From contig NZ_CAMLDD010000016.1 in the NCBI RefSeq assembly GCF_946478785.1, positions 51,308-115,307 on the forward strand: a stretch of 64,000 nt of DNA, given 5' to 3'. The DNA is from an uncultured Flavobacterium sp. GTDB lineage: Bacteria > Bacteroidota > Bacteroidia > Flavobacteriales > Flavobacteriaceae. The translations under genes and the position numbers were made by a program. The notes under the pieces were generated by a model that saw only the letters and a list, made by a program, of their open reading frames with translations, searched no databases and was not told the origin of the DNA. Below are positions 39,383 through 48,473 of the stretch, one piece after another; positions within the stretch are counted from its first letter, which is position 1, and each line of letters begins with the position of its first letter.

Positions 39383-40453
39383 TTATGGTATTGTAAGCGC
39401 TACAAACAGGGCATCTGAATGTTCCTTATCACGAGCGACTGTAAAAGCACTATTTATTTCTTCAAGTGGAAAACTATGTGTAATCATTTTTTTAGCATTT
39501 AGTTTTCCTTTTGCCAAAAGATCCAGACAAATTTGCATTTCTGGATATATGTCCCAATAAGAGTAACTGGCACTTGGAATCAATTTTATTTCGCTCATTT
39601 GGATGCGTTGCCATTCGAGATTGGTTGTTGTTTTACCAGAATCAAATCCGCCAACGATAATAACCTTACCGCCAATTCTCGTAAATTCAGTTGCTAAGGG
39701 AAGTGTCATTTCCATCGCTGTTCCGCCTGCACATTCAAATGTAATATCAGCACCGCGGTTCTGGGTAAATTCCATTAGCTTTTGATAGCCATCTTCTTCT
39801 TTGGTATTCACAACGACGTCTGCTCCAAGTTCTTTTGCTAATCTCAGGGAAGAGTCTACTATATCAAAAATGATTACATCTGCTCCGGCTATTTTTGCAA
39901 GCTGTAACTGTCCAAGACCTATTGATCCGGAACCAATGATAGCTACTTTATCATTAATTTTTAATCCGCTTAATTGCAATGCGTGCAGTCCCACAGAAAA
40001 AGTATCCAGTAAAGCGGCTTCTTCAAAACTCACATGATCGGGCAGTTTATAGAATTTCTTAGCCGGTCCGCTCACATATTGGGCAAAAGCCTGAGAAACA
40101 GTTTCCATACGTACTTTGTACAGGTCAGGGCAAAGGTTGTATTGTTGTATGTTGCACCAGTCACAGGTATCATCTCCTAATAATGTCTCGATTACGACCC
40201 TGTCGCCTGGTTTAACATTACTGACTTCAGGGCCTACACTCACCACTTCTCCTGCAAGTTCATGCCCCATTATTTTACATTCCAGATGAGGGTCTTTCTT
40301 TTTCCAATGACGGAGGTCTGTACCGCATATTCCGGCCACTTTTACCCGTGCCAGTACCCAGTCAGGTTTTTGCAATTGTGGAATTTCTACTTCTGCAATT
40401 GAAAAATCGCCTTTTGCTGTCTTTACCGCCGCTGTCATTTTATCTTCCATCAT
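39383..40453 (-). CDS. Zinc-dependent alcohol/polyol dehydrogenase
   Basis: A 356-aa medium-chain dehydrogenase resembling sorbitol and threonine dehydrogenases: CGTDLRHW and GHELAGEVV for the catalytic zinc, CDWCNIQQYNLC with a reduced structural zinc site, and the Rossmann motif IIGSGSIGLGQLQLAK. Met2 or Met6 (MTAAVKTAKG) could also be the start. It is the second gene of the minus-strand group, after the 730-aa protein. Confidence 0.85.
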   Translation of the reverse strand: MMEDKMTAAVKTAKGDFSIAEVEIPQLQKPDWVLARVKVAGICGTDLRHWKKKDPHLECKIMGHELAGEVVSVGPEVSNVKPGDRVVIETLLGDDTCDWCNIQQYNLCPDLYKVRMETVSQAFAQYVSGPAKKFYKLPDHVSFEEAALLDTFSVGLHALQLSGLKINDKVAIIGSGSIGLGQLQLAKIAGADVIIFDIVDSSLRLAKELGADVVVNTKEEDGYQKLMEFTQNRGADITFECAGGTAMEMTLPLATEFTRIGGKVIIVGGFDSGKTTTNLEWQRIQMSEIKLIPSASYSYWDIYPEMQICLDLLAKGKLNAKKMITHSFPLEEINSAFTVARDKEHSDALFVALTIP

Positions 40454-40495
40454 ATTCCATAAAAATTAATGTCAGTTTTTAATATTTTAAAAAAA

Positions 40496-42688
40496 TTACC
40501 AGCTAATTCGAACTGAAGAGTTGCCCGGAAACTCAAATTCATTAGAGTTTTGAGCTGTTACTTCGATATATTTTGATTTGTTTTTAACTTCGATTTTTAC
40601 TTTTGAAATTTTAGCCTTGGAAAGTCCGGACAATTTCATCGAAGCCTTAAACTTGGGATCGCCAATTACCCGAAACGTAACACTGCTTTTTCCAAATCGA
40701 AAGTTTACTGCCGGATAATCAATAAATCCGGTTGCATTAAGGTCTTTTAGCTTAAAGTACTGTCGCGGCACAACACCAAACGATACTCCTGCGCCATAAA
40801 CTTCCTGACCAACCTCTCCTGATTTTTCCCATCCGTCATGTATATCTTCTAAAGGAACCCAAAGATCTTTTTGGATTTCTCCGGTTTTTATTTCCTCAGC
40901 GATCATATCTGACGGAAGCAAAGGCGGATAATAAAAAGCCAGTCGGCTAATAGTGTATTTTATAAACTCAGGTATTAATATTCTTAATGAAGGCAGAATA
41001 TCAATTCCATCAGTCTTTTCTATATAATCAGACAAGGCTGTATAAACCTCAAATTCTTCGTAAGCTGCTGTGTATGGCGCATCATTCAATGGGAAGACCG
41101 AGAAGAAGTTGGGGAAATTTTTTCCATATCCATAATTACATTCCCAAAGCTGCACGTTTTTAAATATCCCCGCAAGACAGCTGTAACTGAGTTTTAAGTA
41201 CTTTTCGTCATTAGTTTCCTTGTATAAATCTACTAATGCTCCGGCTGTAAAGGCCGTATTGTTTGCCTGATAAAAAATGTCAAATCCAAGGCCTTCCAGG
41301 CTTTTTAATGCCTTTATGGCTTCATTAAGAAATCGTTTTTCATTGGTTAACTTATAAGCCATTATCATGACATGAGCATAGGATCCTGGCACATCTTTTT
41401 CCCCTCCTTTTCCTGGAGAAGTTTCTGCCTTAATTACCTCTAATGTGGTCATCTTATAGAAAACCGGCCAATCATAATCAAAATGATGTGCGACTTTAAT
41501 AGCGTAATCAATGGAGTCGAGAAAAAGTTTCTCGGCAATTTTATCACCTCTGTGTGCCAGACGGGCAAGATTTAAAAGAGGGTGGTGCAGGTACCAGGAA
41601 TCCATGACCATCTCCTGTTTTTGTTCTTCAGATTTGTCCAGCTGATCTTCAAGTGCGGGATGCCATCTTACGATACTGCTGATTCTCTCATCATAAAAAT
41701 CAGTCAGGCCCTCATTAAGATCATCAAACAGCGGATGTGATTTTCCAGCCCATGTCAGATATTCATGAAGCGGAAGCTTTACCGCCAGCTGCACCATGAT
41801 TTCTGAGGGAGTCTCATAGTCTCCTACATACGCATTAAGAAAAGGCGAATTTTTTACCATTGTCCAGCATCCTTTATTCAAATGCAGTTGCGGCAAAACT
41901 TTTTCTGCAATGGCTTGCCAATCCTGATAGGCTGTTTCGGGCTTTGTAATATGAGGATATAGTACCCCCAGATTATTTAAAAACTGCGATGTTACTTCAG
42001 CGTCATCTTTTATGATATTTTCATCCAGGATTACAAAAGCGTCAGAAATGGTAAATTCAACATCCGCAGGAATTGGCTTTTCACTGTTTACAGGAAATTT
42101 AAATCCAATTTCAGGCCAGCTTCCTCCAACAGTTTCTGCCAATGAAGTTTCAGATGCCTCACAATAAGGAGACATGGCGGTAAGATTTTGAAAGTAAAAT
42201 ACCGAACCATTTTTTGGTCTTGTCATGCTAAAGAATAGATGTCCGGACCTGGTTCCAACTTGATGTGTATGAATTATCCCAGTTGTGTTTTCTATCCTTC
42301 CGTCTAATGTCAAAGGCACAATATCACGAGGCCAGAAAGGAATTAAAATTGGAAAAACAGCTTTGAATGTAGTGGTGTAACGAAATACTGCAGGATCAGT
42401 TTCAGGAAAAGATAAGGTAATAGTATATTTTCCTAATCTGGTAGAAGTCGTTATTAAAATGTTGTCATTGACATCCGTTACAGTGGCTTCATAAAAATCA
42501 CTGTTCATTCCAAAAGCTAATCTAAATGCGATTCTTCCTCCATCAGGCCAACTTGCTGTCAACCATATAGAATCGCCTGTGTTATATATTTTTAATTTGA
42601 ATTTTGAGAGTACTGTCTCGTGTACAAGGCTGCCGTTCACTATATCAGCCTGTACGGTGGCAGTCCAGGGCGTAACAGAATTTTGCAT
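40496..42688 (-). CDS. Large protein of unknown function, probable alpha-toroid domain
   Basis: A 730-aa protein without signal peptide. Residues about 1-240 look beta-rich; residues about 260-600 are helical with repeated hairpin patterns (FLNEAIKALKSLEGLG, YLKLSYSCLAGIFK), as in six-hairpin toroids of glycosidases, lyases and epimerases; residues 640-730 are beta again (VTFRVIGDPKFKAS). No catalytic motif could be assigned. It is first in the minus-strand run with two dehydrogenases and lies opposite the DUF421 pair, which suggests a shared stress role. Cytoplasmic location is inferred from the missing signal. Confidence 0.55.
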   Translation of the reverse strand: MQNSVTPWTATVQADIVNGSLVHETVLSKFKLKIYNTGDSIWLTASWPDGGRIAFRLAFGMNSDFYEATVTDVNDNILITTSTRLGKYTITLSFPETDPAVFRYTTTFKAVFPILIPFWPRDIVPLTLDGRIENTTGIIHTHQVGTRSGHLFFSMTRPKNGSVFYFQNLTAMSPYCEASETSLAETVGGSWPEIGFKFPVNSEKPIPADVEFTISDAFVILDENIIKDDAEVTSQFLNNLGVLYPHITKPETAYQDWQAIAEKVLPQLHLNKGCWTMVKNSPFLNAYVGDYETPSEIMVQLAVKLPLHEYLTWAGKSHPLFDDLNEGLTDFYDERISSIVRWHPALEDQLDKSEEQKQEMVMDSWYLHHPLLNLARLAHRGDKIAEKLFLDSIDYAIKVAHHFDYDWPVFYKMTTLEVIKAETSPGKGGEKDVPGSYAHVMIMAYKLTNEKRFLNEAIKALKSLEGLGFDIFYQANNTAFTAGALVDLYKETNDEKYLKLSYSCLAGIFKNVQLWECNYGYGKNFPNFFSVFPLNDAPYTAAYEEFEVYTALSDYIEKTDGIDILPSLRILIPEFIKYTISRLAFYYPPLLPSDMIAEEIKTGEIQKDLWVPLEDIHDGWEKSGEVGQEVYGAGVSFGVVPRQYFKLKDLNATGFIDYPAVNFRFGKSSVTFRVIGDPKFKASMKLSGLSKAKISKVKIEVKNKSKYIEVTAQNSNEFEFPGNSSVRISW

Positions 42689-42955
42689 AATTACTACAAT
42701 TTTAAATTTAACCTACATCAAATTTGAAGTTTTACTTGCTCATCAGCTTACATAATATTTAAAAAAACTTACAAAAGTTTAATATAGTGCTAAAATTCAA
42801 AGGTTTAAATTGTTGGTTATTGAACATTGAATAATAAATTTTCTGCTACATCTTTAAATAATATGTAAATTATATAAAGAGTATTTGCAATGGTATAAGC
42901 ATAAATTCAAAAAACAAATCATTTTTATAATTCTGATTATAAGAATAAAAACGTT

Positions 42956-43651
42956 ATGGATAAAGATGACATTAAAATTACCGACTGGTATCGTATTTTG
43001 TTTGGTGAAGCGCCACCAGAGATAATCGTAGAGGTAGCTATTAGGAGTATTATTTTATACCTCGTATTGGTTTTTGTGGTACGACTGTTAGGAAAAAGAA
43101 CAAACTCCATACTTACTATTACCGAAAGGGCCGTATTTATTACATTGGGTGCCATTGTAGCAATGCCTATGCATGGTCCCAGCCATGGGATAGTAATTGG
43201 AATAGTCGTTTTACTGACGGTTTTAATTTTACAGCAGAGTTTAACCCGGAGTTTTTTTTTGAATACAAAATGGGAAAAACTGATGCAGGGAAAAGTTATA
43301 ATTTTGGTTAAGGATGCCGTAATTGATGTAGCACAATTAGAAAAACATTTTTTTTCGCGACAGCAGCTATTTGAACTTTTGCGCGAAAAAGAAATCAGGC
43401 ATCTGGGGCAGGTAAAAAGAGCCTACATTGAAGCCTCCGGTACGCTGAGTATTTATAAATATAAAGACGAGAAACCAGGGTTATCAATAATTCCCGTAAA
43501 AGATATTGATACTGTTATAATAAAAGACGAAAAAAATAGTGTCTGTACCTGGTGCGGTACTGTTGTTGAGAAAAATAAGTTTACATCCTGTCCCAATTGC
43601 AGGCATGACAATTGGGCTGAACCTTCAAAAGAATTTTTAAAAGATGAATAA
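42956..43651 (+). CDS. DUF421 (YetF-like) membrane protein with zinc ribbon
   Basis: A 231-aa protein: an N-terminal soluble stretch, three membrane helices (about 25-100, LLGKRTNSILTITERAVFIT between them), the DUF421 domain with a KGR-like loop and a C-terminal Cys4 zinc ribbon (CTWCGTVVEKN...CPNCRHDNW). YetF-family proteins occur in spore-formers and in stress islands of soil bacteria; the molecular role is unsettled. It overlaps its paralogue downstream by 8 bp. Confidence 0.8.
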   Translation: MDKDDIKITDWYRILFGEAPPEIIVEVAIRSIILYLVLVFVVRLLGKRTNSILTITERAVFITLGAIVAMPMHGPSHGIVIGIVVLLTVLILQQSLTRSFFLNTKWEKLMQGKVIILVKDAVIDVAQLEKHFFSRQQLFELLREKEIRHLGQVKRAYIEASGTLSIYKYKDEKPGLSIIPVKDIDTVIIKDEKNSVCTWCGTVVEKNKFTSCPNCRHDNWAEPSKEFLKDE

Positions 43652-44348
43652 GGACGATATCAAACTTAGCGATTGGGGCCGCATTTTTTTAGGTGATGTC
43701 CCACCAGAATTTATTATTGAAGTCATCATAAGGATGGTCTTAATCTATGTTATACTTGTTGTGTCACTCAGGTTGTTAGGAAGACGTATGGAATCGATGC
43801 TCAGCCGCGGAGAAATGGTTACACTGGTAACGCTTGGTGCATCAGTTGGGGTTGCAATTCATACTCCAGAAAGAGGGCTTCTGCCTTCAGTGACGGTTAT
43901 ACTTATTATCATTTCGCTTCAGGTGCTGCAAGCGTATATTACGTCCCGGAATTCTAAAGCGGAAAGACTTTTATTAGACCAGATATCAACACTGGTAGAG
44001 AATGGACGGTTGTGTTTAAAAGAAATGGAAAAGAGCCGCATTACCCGCGAACGCCTTTTTGCTGCTCTACGACTAAAAGGTATTATAAACCTTGGCACCA
44101 TACAACGGGTTTACTTTGAGTCTAAGGGTGTTTTTTCTATAGTTACTTATATAGATCAAAAAGAAAGACCAGGATTGTGCCTATTGCCGGATAGCGATCA
44201 TGATTTTAGAGCTGAAGTAGATTACAATGAGGATTTCATTGCCTGCAGGGCCTGCGGAAATACAGTTGAAAAAGAAAATCACAAAGATCAAAAATGCACT
44301 AATTGTAAATTAAATGACTGGGAAACAGCAGTTAAAGGTAACTCATGA
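43644..44348 (+). CDS. DUF421 (YetF-like) membrane protein, paralogue of the preceding gene
   Basis: A 234-aa protein with the same plan as its neighbour: the shared opening MNKDDIKLSDWGRIFLGDVP, three membrane helices, DUF421 and a Cys4 ribbon (CRACGNTVEKE...CTNCKLNDW). The start overlaps the preceding gene by 8 bp, so the two are translated together and may form a hetero-oligomer. This pair arose by tandem duplication. Confidence 0.8.
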   Translation: MNKDDIKLSDWGRIFLGDVPPEFIIEVIIRMVLIYVILVVSLRLLGRRMESMLSRGEMVTLVTLGASVGVAIHTPERGLLPSVTVILIIISLQVLQAYITSRNSKAERLLLDQISTLVENGRLCLKEMEKSRITRERLFAALRLKGIINLGTIQRVYFESKGVFSIVTYIDQKERPGLCLLPDSDHDFRAEVDYNEDFIACRACGNTVEKENHKDQKCTNCKLNDWETAVKGNS

Positions 44349-44406
44349 ACCATTATTTAGGGATGCAACTATAGAAATAATTAGTCTCGGTGGGATGGAA
44401 GTCTAG

Positions 44407-44598
44407 TTCTTCTTTCATGGAAAATGTATTCCCCATTTCAATGAATGGTTTACGGGAAACTTTTCTCATAAATATCAAATAGAAATGGGACCTGAAGCTC
44501 CTCCCACACAGGGTTCTATATAGCAGCCAATGCCGGAAGGACGTGGAGTGGATGATGGTGTAGACGAAACAATGAAACAAAAAAAGGTACAAAGATGA
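44407..44598 (+). other. Coding-like remnant in the 451-bp gap before the ferritin-like gene
   Basis: One frame is open from 44407 to 44598 apart from a single TAG at 44521. The peptide (PHFNEWFTGNFSHKYQIEMG, then EAPPTQGS, stop, QPMPEGRGVDDGVDETMKQK) looks like the C-terminus of a decayed protein. I do not recognise it. The remaining gap 44599-44799 is A/T-rich and shows nothing else. Confidence 0.3.
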
Positions 44599-44799
44599 TT
44601 GATAACATGTAATATATAAATAATGATATAAGTATAATCTTTAATTATATAATCAACTTATTGGTTTTTATTGGTATATTAATAATGTGTTGTAAATCAA
44701 GTTGTTTTAAGCTTTAGTGTTATAAAACAGGAAGATGATTGTATAATCTTTTAAAGTAAATTATATCTTTTTTTTAGATATATACCTAAAATAGTTATT

Positions 44800-45339
44800 A
44801 TGGATACAAGTTTTATTTTTAATGGAAAAACGGCTGTAGCTGCAATTCCTCTTAAAACGGAAAAGATAAATTCGTTACAGCAATTCTTTATAGAATGCCT
44901 TAGAAAAATCAATTATACCGAAGGAAATTTAGAAGATTTTCTTTTGAAGTTAAAAGCAGCAACTACAAACAGTTCAATACAAAAAGTGATACAGCAATAC
45001 GAACATGTCTGTTTTAATCAAAAAAGACAAATACATCAGGTTTTTGAAGTTTTAGGCGAACATTCTATTGCAAAAAACAATGACGCAATCAACCAATTAG
45101 CTGGTAAAACCAAAAATCGGTTCCAAACAATTCAAAATTCGATGTTAGCTGATTTGGTCATGGTAATGACATTACAATTAATTATAGGGTACAAAATTGC
45201 TTCATACAGAAATTTAGCATTAATGGCTAATACACTTAAATTAGAGAATATAAAAGCTATTTTTTTAGAATGTATAGCAAATGAAAAAACTATTCAGATG
45301 TTTATAAATGATTACGTCTTAAAGAGCATTATTCATTAA
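44800..45339 (+). CDS. DUF892 ferritin-like (YciE/YciF-type) protein
   Basis: A 179-aa, all-helical protein resembling the DUF892 ferritin-like family, which forms four-helix bundles and is induced under stress. The helices LQQFFIECLRKINYTEGNLE, QKVIQQYEHVCFNQKRQIHQ and DLVMVMTLQLIIGYKIASYR fit, but the usual Glu/His metal ligands are weak. Its place beside a manganese catalase supports a role in stress protection. The family call is moderately sure. Confidence 0.6.
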   Translation: MDTSFIFNGKTAVAAIPLKTEKINSLQQFFIECLRKINYTEGNLEDFLLKLKAATTNSSIQKVIQQYEHVCFNQKRQIHQVFEVLGEHSIAKNNDAINQLAGKTKNRFQTIQNSMLADLVMVMTLQLIIGYKIASYRNLALMANTLKLENIKAIFLECIANEKTIQMFINDYVLKSIIH

Positions 45340-45392
45340 GTATATCAGAACTAATTTCAACTTTTTGCACTCTATTATCCCGGATGTAAATA

Positions 45393-45424
45393 AACAAGCT
45401 CTTCAGTTTCCTGAAGAGCTTGTT
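45393..45424. terminator. Bidirectional terminator between the ferritin-like and catalase genes
   Basis: AACAAGCTCTTCAG and CTGAAGAGCTTGTT form a perfect 14-bp stem with a TTTC loop between the two convergent genes. Confidence 0.85.
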
Positions 45425-45467
45425 AGAAAAAGAATTTGCATGGATCTAAATGTTTCAGCATAACTCT

Positions 45468-46349
45468 TTAAAGATTTCTGAATGCAGCCTTGATAAAATT
45501 ATCATCCTTATCGATCATTTGCTGCGATTGGGCAAAGCCGTCCGGGTGAGGTGGTGCCAGATTTGGTTTCTCTCCGAGAGGATAAGCTTTCTCGAGCGTA
45601 AATTCGCCCTTTCCATCGATTGATTTGCCATGTGTCCATCTGGCTCCTGCCGCGTTCTCATCCATTTCAGGATTGATATTAGTGGAAACAAAGGCGTAGC
45701 TGAATTTGGAATTTTCTTCGGTCTGTGGGAATGAATTTGGAATAGGATGGTTTCCTTCAAAGCCGCCAATTTCTTCTAAAACCGCCAGCCATTGGTTTTG
45801 GTGCATCGTATCACGGGCAATCAAAAAAGCAAGCATATCTTTCATGCCCTTGTCTTCAGTGATATTCCATAATCTGGTGGCCAAAACGCGACCTGTAGAT
45901 TCAGCCATTACATTGGCATACATATCGGCCGCAAGATTTCCGCTTCCAACCACCCAGGAGCCATTAAAAGGCACTCCATTACTATCAGAGGCCAGCGCAG
46001 CCATTCCGGCTGACAGGTAATGTCTCGGATCAGCACCGCCCATAATGGCTTCTACAATCGGACTTTCGGCGGCCATTTCGTCTTTAAAGACACTCGATGC
46101 CGGTTCCAGATTAAGGGCTACTGCTGTGGCAAGCATTTCAATATGGGCCAATTCCTCAGTACCAGTCTCCATGAGCATGTCGCGGTATTTGGCAGGGCCT
46201 CTTGCACCAAAAGATTGAAACAAGTATTGAAGGCAAACCCTGATCTCACCCTCAATTCCACCAATCGCCTGCTGCAGCATTTTTGCAAACATCGGATCTG
46301 GCTTGTCAACTTTTACTTCATATTGAAGTTTTGAATCGTGATAAAACAT
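45468..46349 (-). CDS. Manganese catalase
   Basis: A 293-aa di-manganese catalase that destroys hydrogen peroxide in the cytoplasm. The metal ligands are all present: E35 (GIEGEIRV), E66 and H69 (GTEELAHIEM), E150 (ANVMAESTG) and H183 (RDTMHQNQW). Length and C-terminal lobe are typical of the family. It stands alone on the minus strand, facing the DUF892 gene across a shared terminator. Confidence 0.93.
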   Translation of the reverse strand: MFYHDSKLQYEVKVDKPDPMFAKMLQQAIGGIEGEIRVCLQYLFQSFGARGPAKYRDMLMETGTEELAHIEMLATAVALNLEPASSVFKDEMAAESPIVEAIMGGADPRHYLSAGMAALASDSNGVPFNGSWVVGSGNLAADMYANVMAESTGRVLATRLWNITEDKGMKDMLAFLIARDTMHQNQWLAVLEEIGGFEGNHPIPNSFPQTEENSKFSYAFVSTNINPEMDENAAGARWTHGKSIDGKGEFTLEKAYPLGEKPNLAPPHPDGFAQSQQMIDKDDNFIKAAFRNL

Positions 46350-46599
46350 ATTGCATAATTTTTAATTTAATGGAACGGCTCTCGTTCACAATTCTGCTAA
46401 TAGACAATAAATCAAGGTAGTATGTTTACAGTTTTATCACAAGGAGTTATAAAATTATAATACCCAAAATTCTTTGTTAGCGTCATATTTATTAAAAACC
46501 AATTGAGTTTTTATAAGTGATTGATTTTCATACTTATAAATAAATTCTTACCTGATGATTATGTAATAATATTCCAAAATCTTGTAAAATTTCAATTAT

Positions 46600-46619
46600 T
46601 TTCAAATATAAATTTGAAA
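46600..46619. promoter_or_regulatory. Short palindrome before the glycan operon
   Basis: TTTCAAAT and ATTTGAAA flank a 4-base centre, 27 bp before the ATG at 46647. It may be an operator, but A/T-rich palindromes arise by chance here. Confidence 0.25.
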
Positions 46620-46646
46620 AATACTGAAAATAAACAAAGATTTTTT

Positions 46647-47333
46647 ATGCAGACAGCTCTTATAACAGGCGGCAGTAATGGTATAGGAAAAGCAATTTGT
46701 CTTAAGCTTTCTGAAATGAAATTCACTGTTGTCAATGCAGATACAGCAAATCCCCAAGAATCTCATAAAGGATTGATATACAGGTGTTGTGATGTAACCT
46801 GTGGTGAAGATGTAGACAATCTTTTTTTATGGATGAAAGAAAATACAGGGCTGCCCGATATTTTGATTATAAATGCGGGAAAAGGGATACATGAAAAACT
46901 GACAGAAGGAGACCCTGAAAAATGGCTGGACGTTATTCAGACAAATCTAATGGGGGCTTTGCGATGCGTCAGGGCTTTTGTGCCAGCTATGCAAAATAAA
47001 AAACAAGGAAAAGTCATTTTTATTTCTTCTGTATCAGCAGATAAAATATACCCTTACGGGGGAGTTTACAGTGCTACAAAGGCTGCATTAGAAGTAATCG
47101 CCAAAACAGTAAGAATCGAAACAGATTCATCAATTGGAATAACAGTTATAAGAGCAGGAATAACAGACACAGGCTTTTTTAAAAATCATCCTGCTAAAAC
47201 AGCCAATGCCATTGGTCAGGGAAGTTTACAGCCCATGGACATTGCTGATGAGGTTTGGCATGCTATCAATAAGCAGGGTGCTGCGCAAATTCAGCAAATA
47301 ACAATAATGCCACAGGAACAGTCATTTTTTTAA
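46647..47333 (+). CDS. Short-chain dehydrogenase/reductase, first gene of the glycan operon
   Basis: The frame is open from 46521, but MQTALITGGSNGIGKAICLK at 46647 is the normal SDR start, so about 228 aa is preferred. It has the TGGSNGIG cofactor loop, an NAGKG motif (INAGKGIHE) and the catalytic YSATK after SSVSADK. The chain is short and ends soon after the substrate lobe. It is probably a sugar or polyol reductase, inferred only from the downstream genes. Confidence 0.8.
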   Translation: MQTALITGGSNGIGKAICLKLSEMKFTVVNADTANPQESHKGLIYRCCDVTCGEDVDNLFLWMKENTGLPDILIINAGKGIHEKLTEGDPEKWLDVIQTNLMGALRCVRAFVPAMQNKKQGKVIFISSVSADKIYPYGGVYSATKAALEVIAKTVRIETDSSIGITVIRAGITDTGFFKNHPAKTANAIGQGSLQPMDIADEVWHAINKQGAAQIQQITIMPQEQSFF

Positions 47334-47349
47334 CATAAAAATAGATACG

Positions 47350-48462
47350 ATGAATAAGAGAATACTAATTACAGGAGGTGCCGGATTTATTGGGTCACAC
47401 CTCACAGACGAACTTATTTCAAACGGCTATACAGTAAGAATACTGGACAGTCTTTCTCCTCAGGTTCATGGACCATCGGCACAGCAGCCGGAGTACCTTA
47501 ACCCCGAAGCAGAATTGATTATTGGAGATATAAGAGACAGGGATATAGTTAAAAAAGCGGTACAGGATGTACATGCAGTTTTCCATTTTGCCGCTATGGT
47601 AGGAGTGGGGCAAAGCATGTATGAAATAGAAAATTATACTGATGTAAACAATAGAGGAACTGCTGTATTGTTAGAAGCTCTTGTCGATAATCCGGTGGAA
47701 AAACTTATCGTAGCATCCAGCATGAGTATTTACGGAGAGGGCATGTACAAAACTTCAGAAAATGTACTTATAGAAGAATGTGAACGTACACTTGCTAATT
47801 TGAAGGAACAAAAATGGGAATTATATCATAACAACGGATTGCTTTATCCTTTGCCAACTCCTGAAGACAAAAAACCATGCCTTTCATCAGTCTATGCACT
47901 TTCAAAATACGATCAGGAACGATTATGCCTCATAACAGGCAAGGCTTATAATATCCCTACAACCGCGCTGCGTTTCTTTAATGTTTATGGCACCCGCCAG
48001 GCATTATCAAATCCATACACGGGTGTACTGGCCATTTTTGCTTCAAGGTTGCTTAATGATAACCAACCTCTTATTTATGAGGACGGACAGCAAAAAAGGG
48101 ATTTTGTACATGTTAAGGATGTGGCAAGAGCCTGCAGGCTGGCTTTGGAAACACCGAAAGCAGATGGCGAAGTAATCAATATTGGCAGTGGTAACCAGTA
48201 TACCATTGTTGAAATTGCCGAAAAACTCGCCAAAGTAATGGATAAAGATATCGCGCCGCAACTTAATGGTAAATACAGGGTTGGAGATATAAGACATTGT
48301 TTTGCAGACCTTAAAAAAGCTAAAAGCGTCTTAGGTTTTGAACCACAAGTAAGATTTGAAGATGGTTTGGCAGAATTGGCTGACTGGCTTGAAGGTCAGA
48401 TCGCAGAAGATAAAGTAAATAGTGCTGCCGAGGAATTGGCTTCGCGAGGATTAACAGTTTAA
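47350..48462 (+). CDS. NAD-dependent sugar-nucleotide epimerase (dTDP-rhamnose 4-epimerase-like)
   Basis: A 370-aa extended SDR: GGAGFIGSHLTDEL for NAD, the LDSLSPQVHGP segment typical of dTDP-L-rhamnose 4-epimerase-like enzymes, FHFAAMVGVGQS, and the catalytic YALSK (VYALSKYDQER). The RDFVHVKDVARA segment contacts the nucleotide. It probably makes a nucleotide sugar for the transferases downstream. The exact sugar is not certain. It is 11 bp from the following fusion gene. Confidence 0.85.
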   Translation: MNKRILITGGAGFIGSHLTDELISNGYTVRILDSLSPQVHGPSAQQPEYLNPEAELIIGDIRDRDIVKKAVQDVHAVFHFAAMVGVGQSMYEIENYTDVNNRGTAVLLEALVDNPVEKLIVASSMSIYGEGMYKTSENVLIEECERTLANLKEQKWELYHNNGLLYPLPTPEDKKPCLSSVYALSKYDQERLCLITGKAYNIPTTALRFFNVYGTRQALSNPYTGVLAIFASRLLNDNQPLIYEDGQQKRDFVHVKDVARACRLALETPKADGEVINIGSGNQYTIVEIAEKLAKVMDKDIAPQLNGKYRVGDIRHCFADLKKAKSVLGFEPQVRFEDGLAELADWLEGQIAEDKVNSAAEELASRGLTV

Positions 48463-48473
48463 AAACAAGTATT

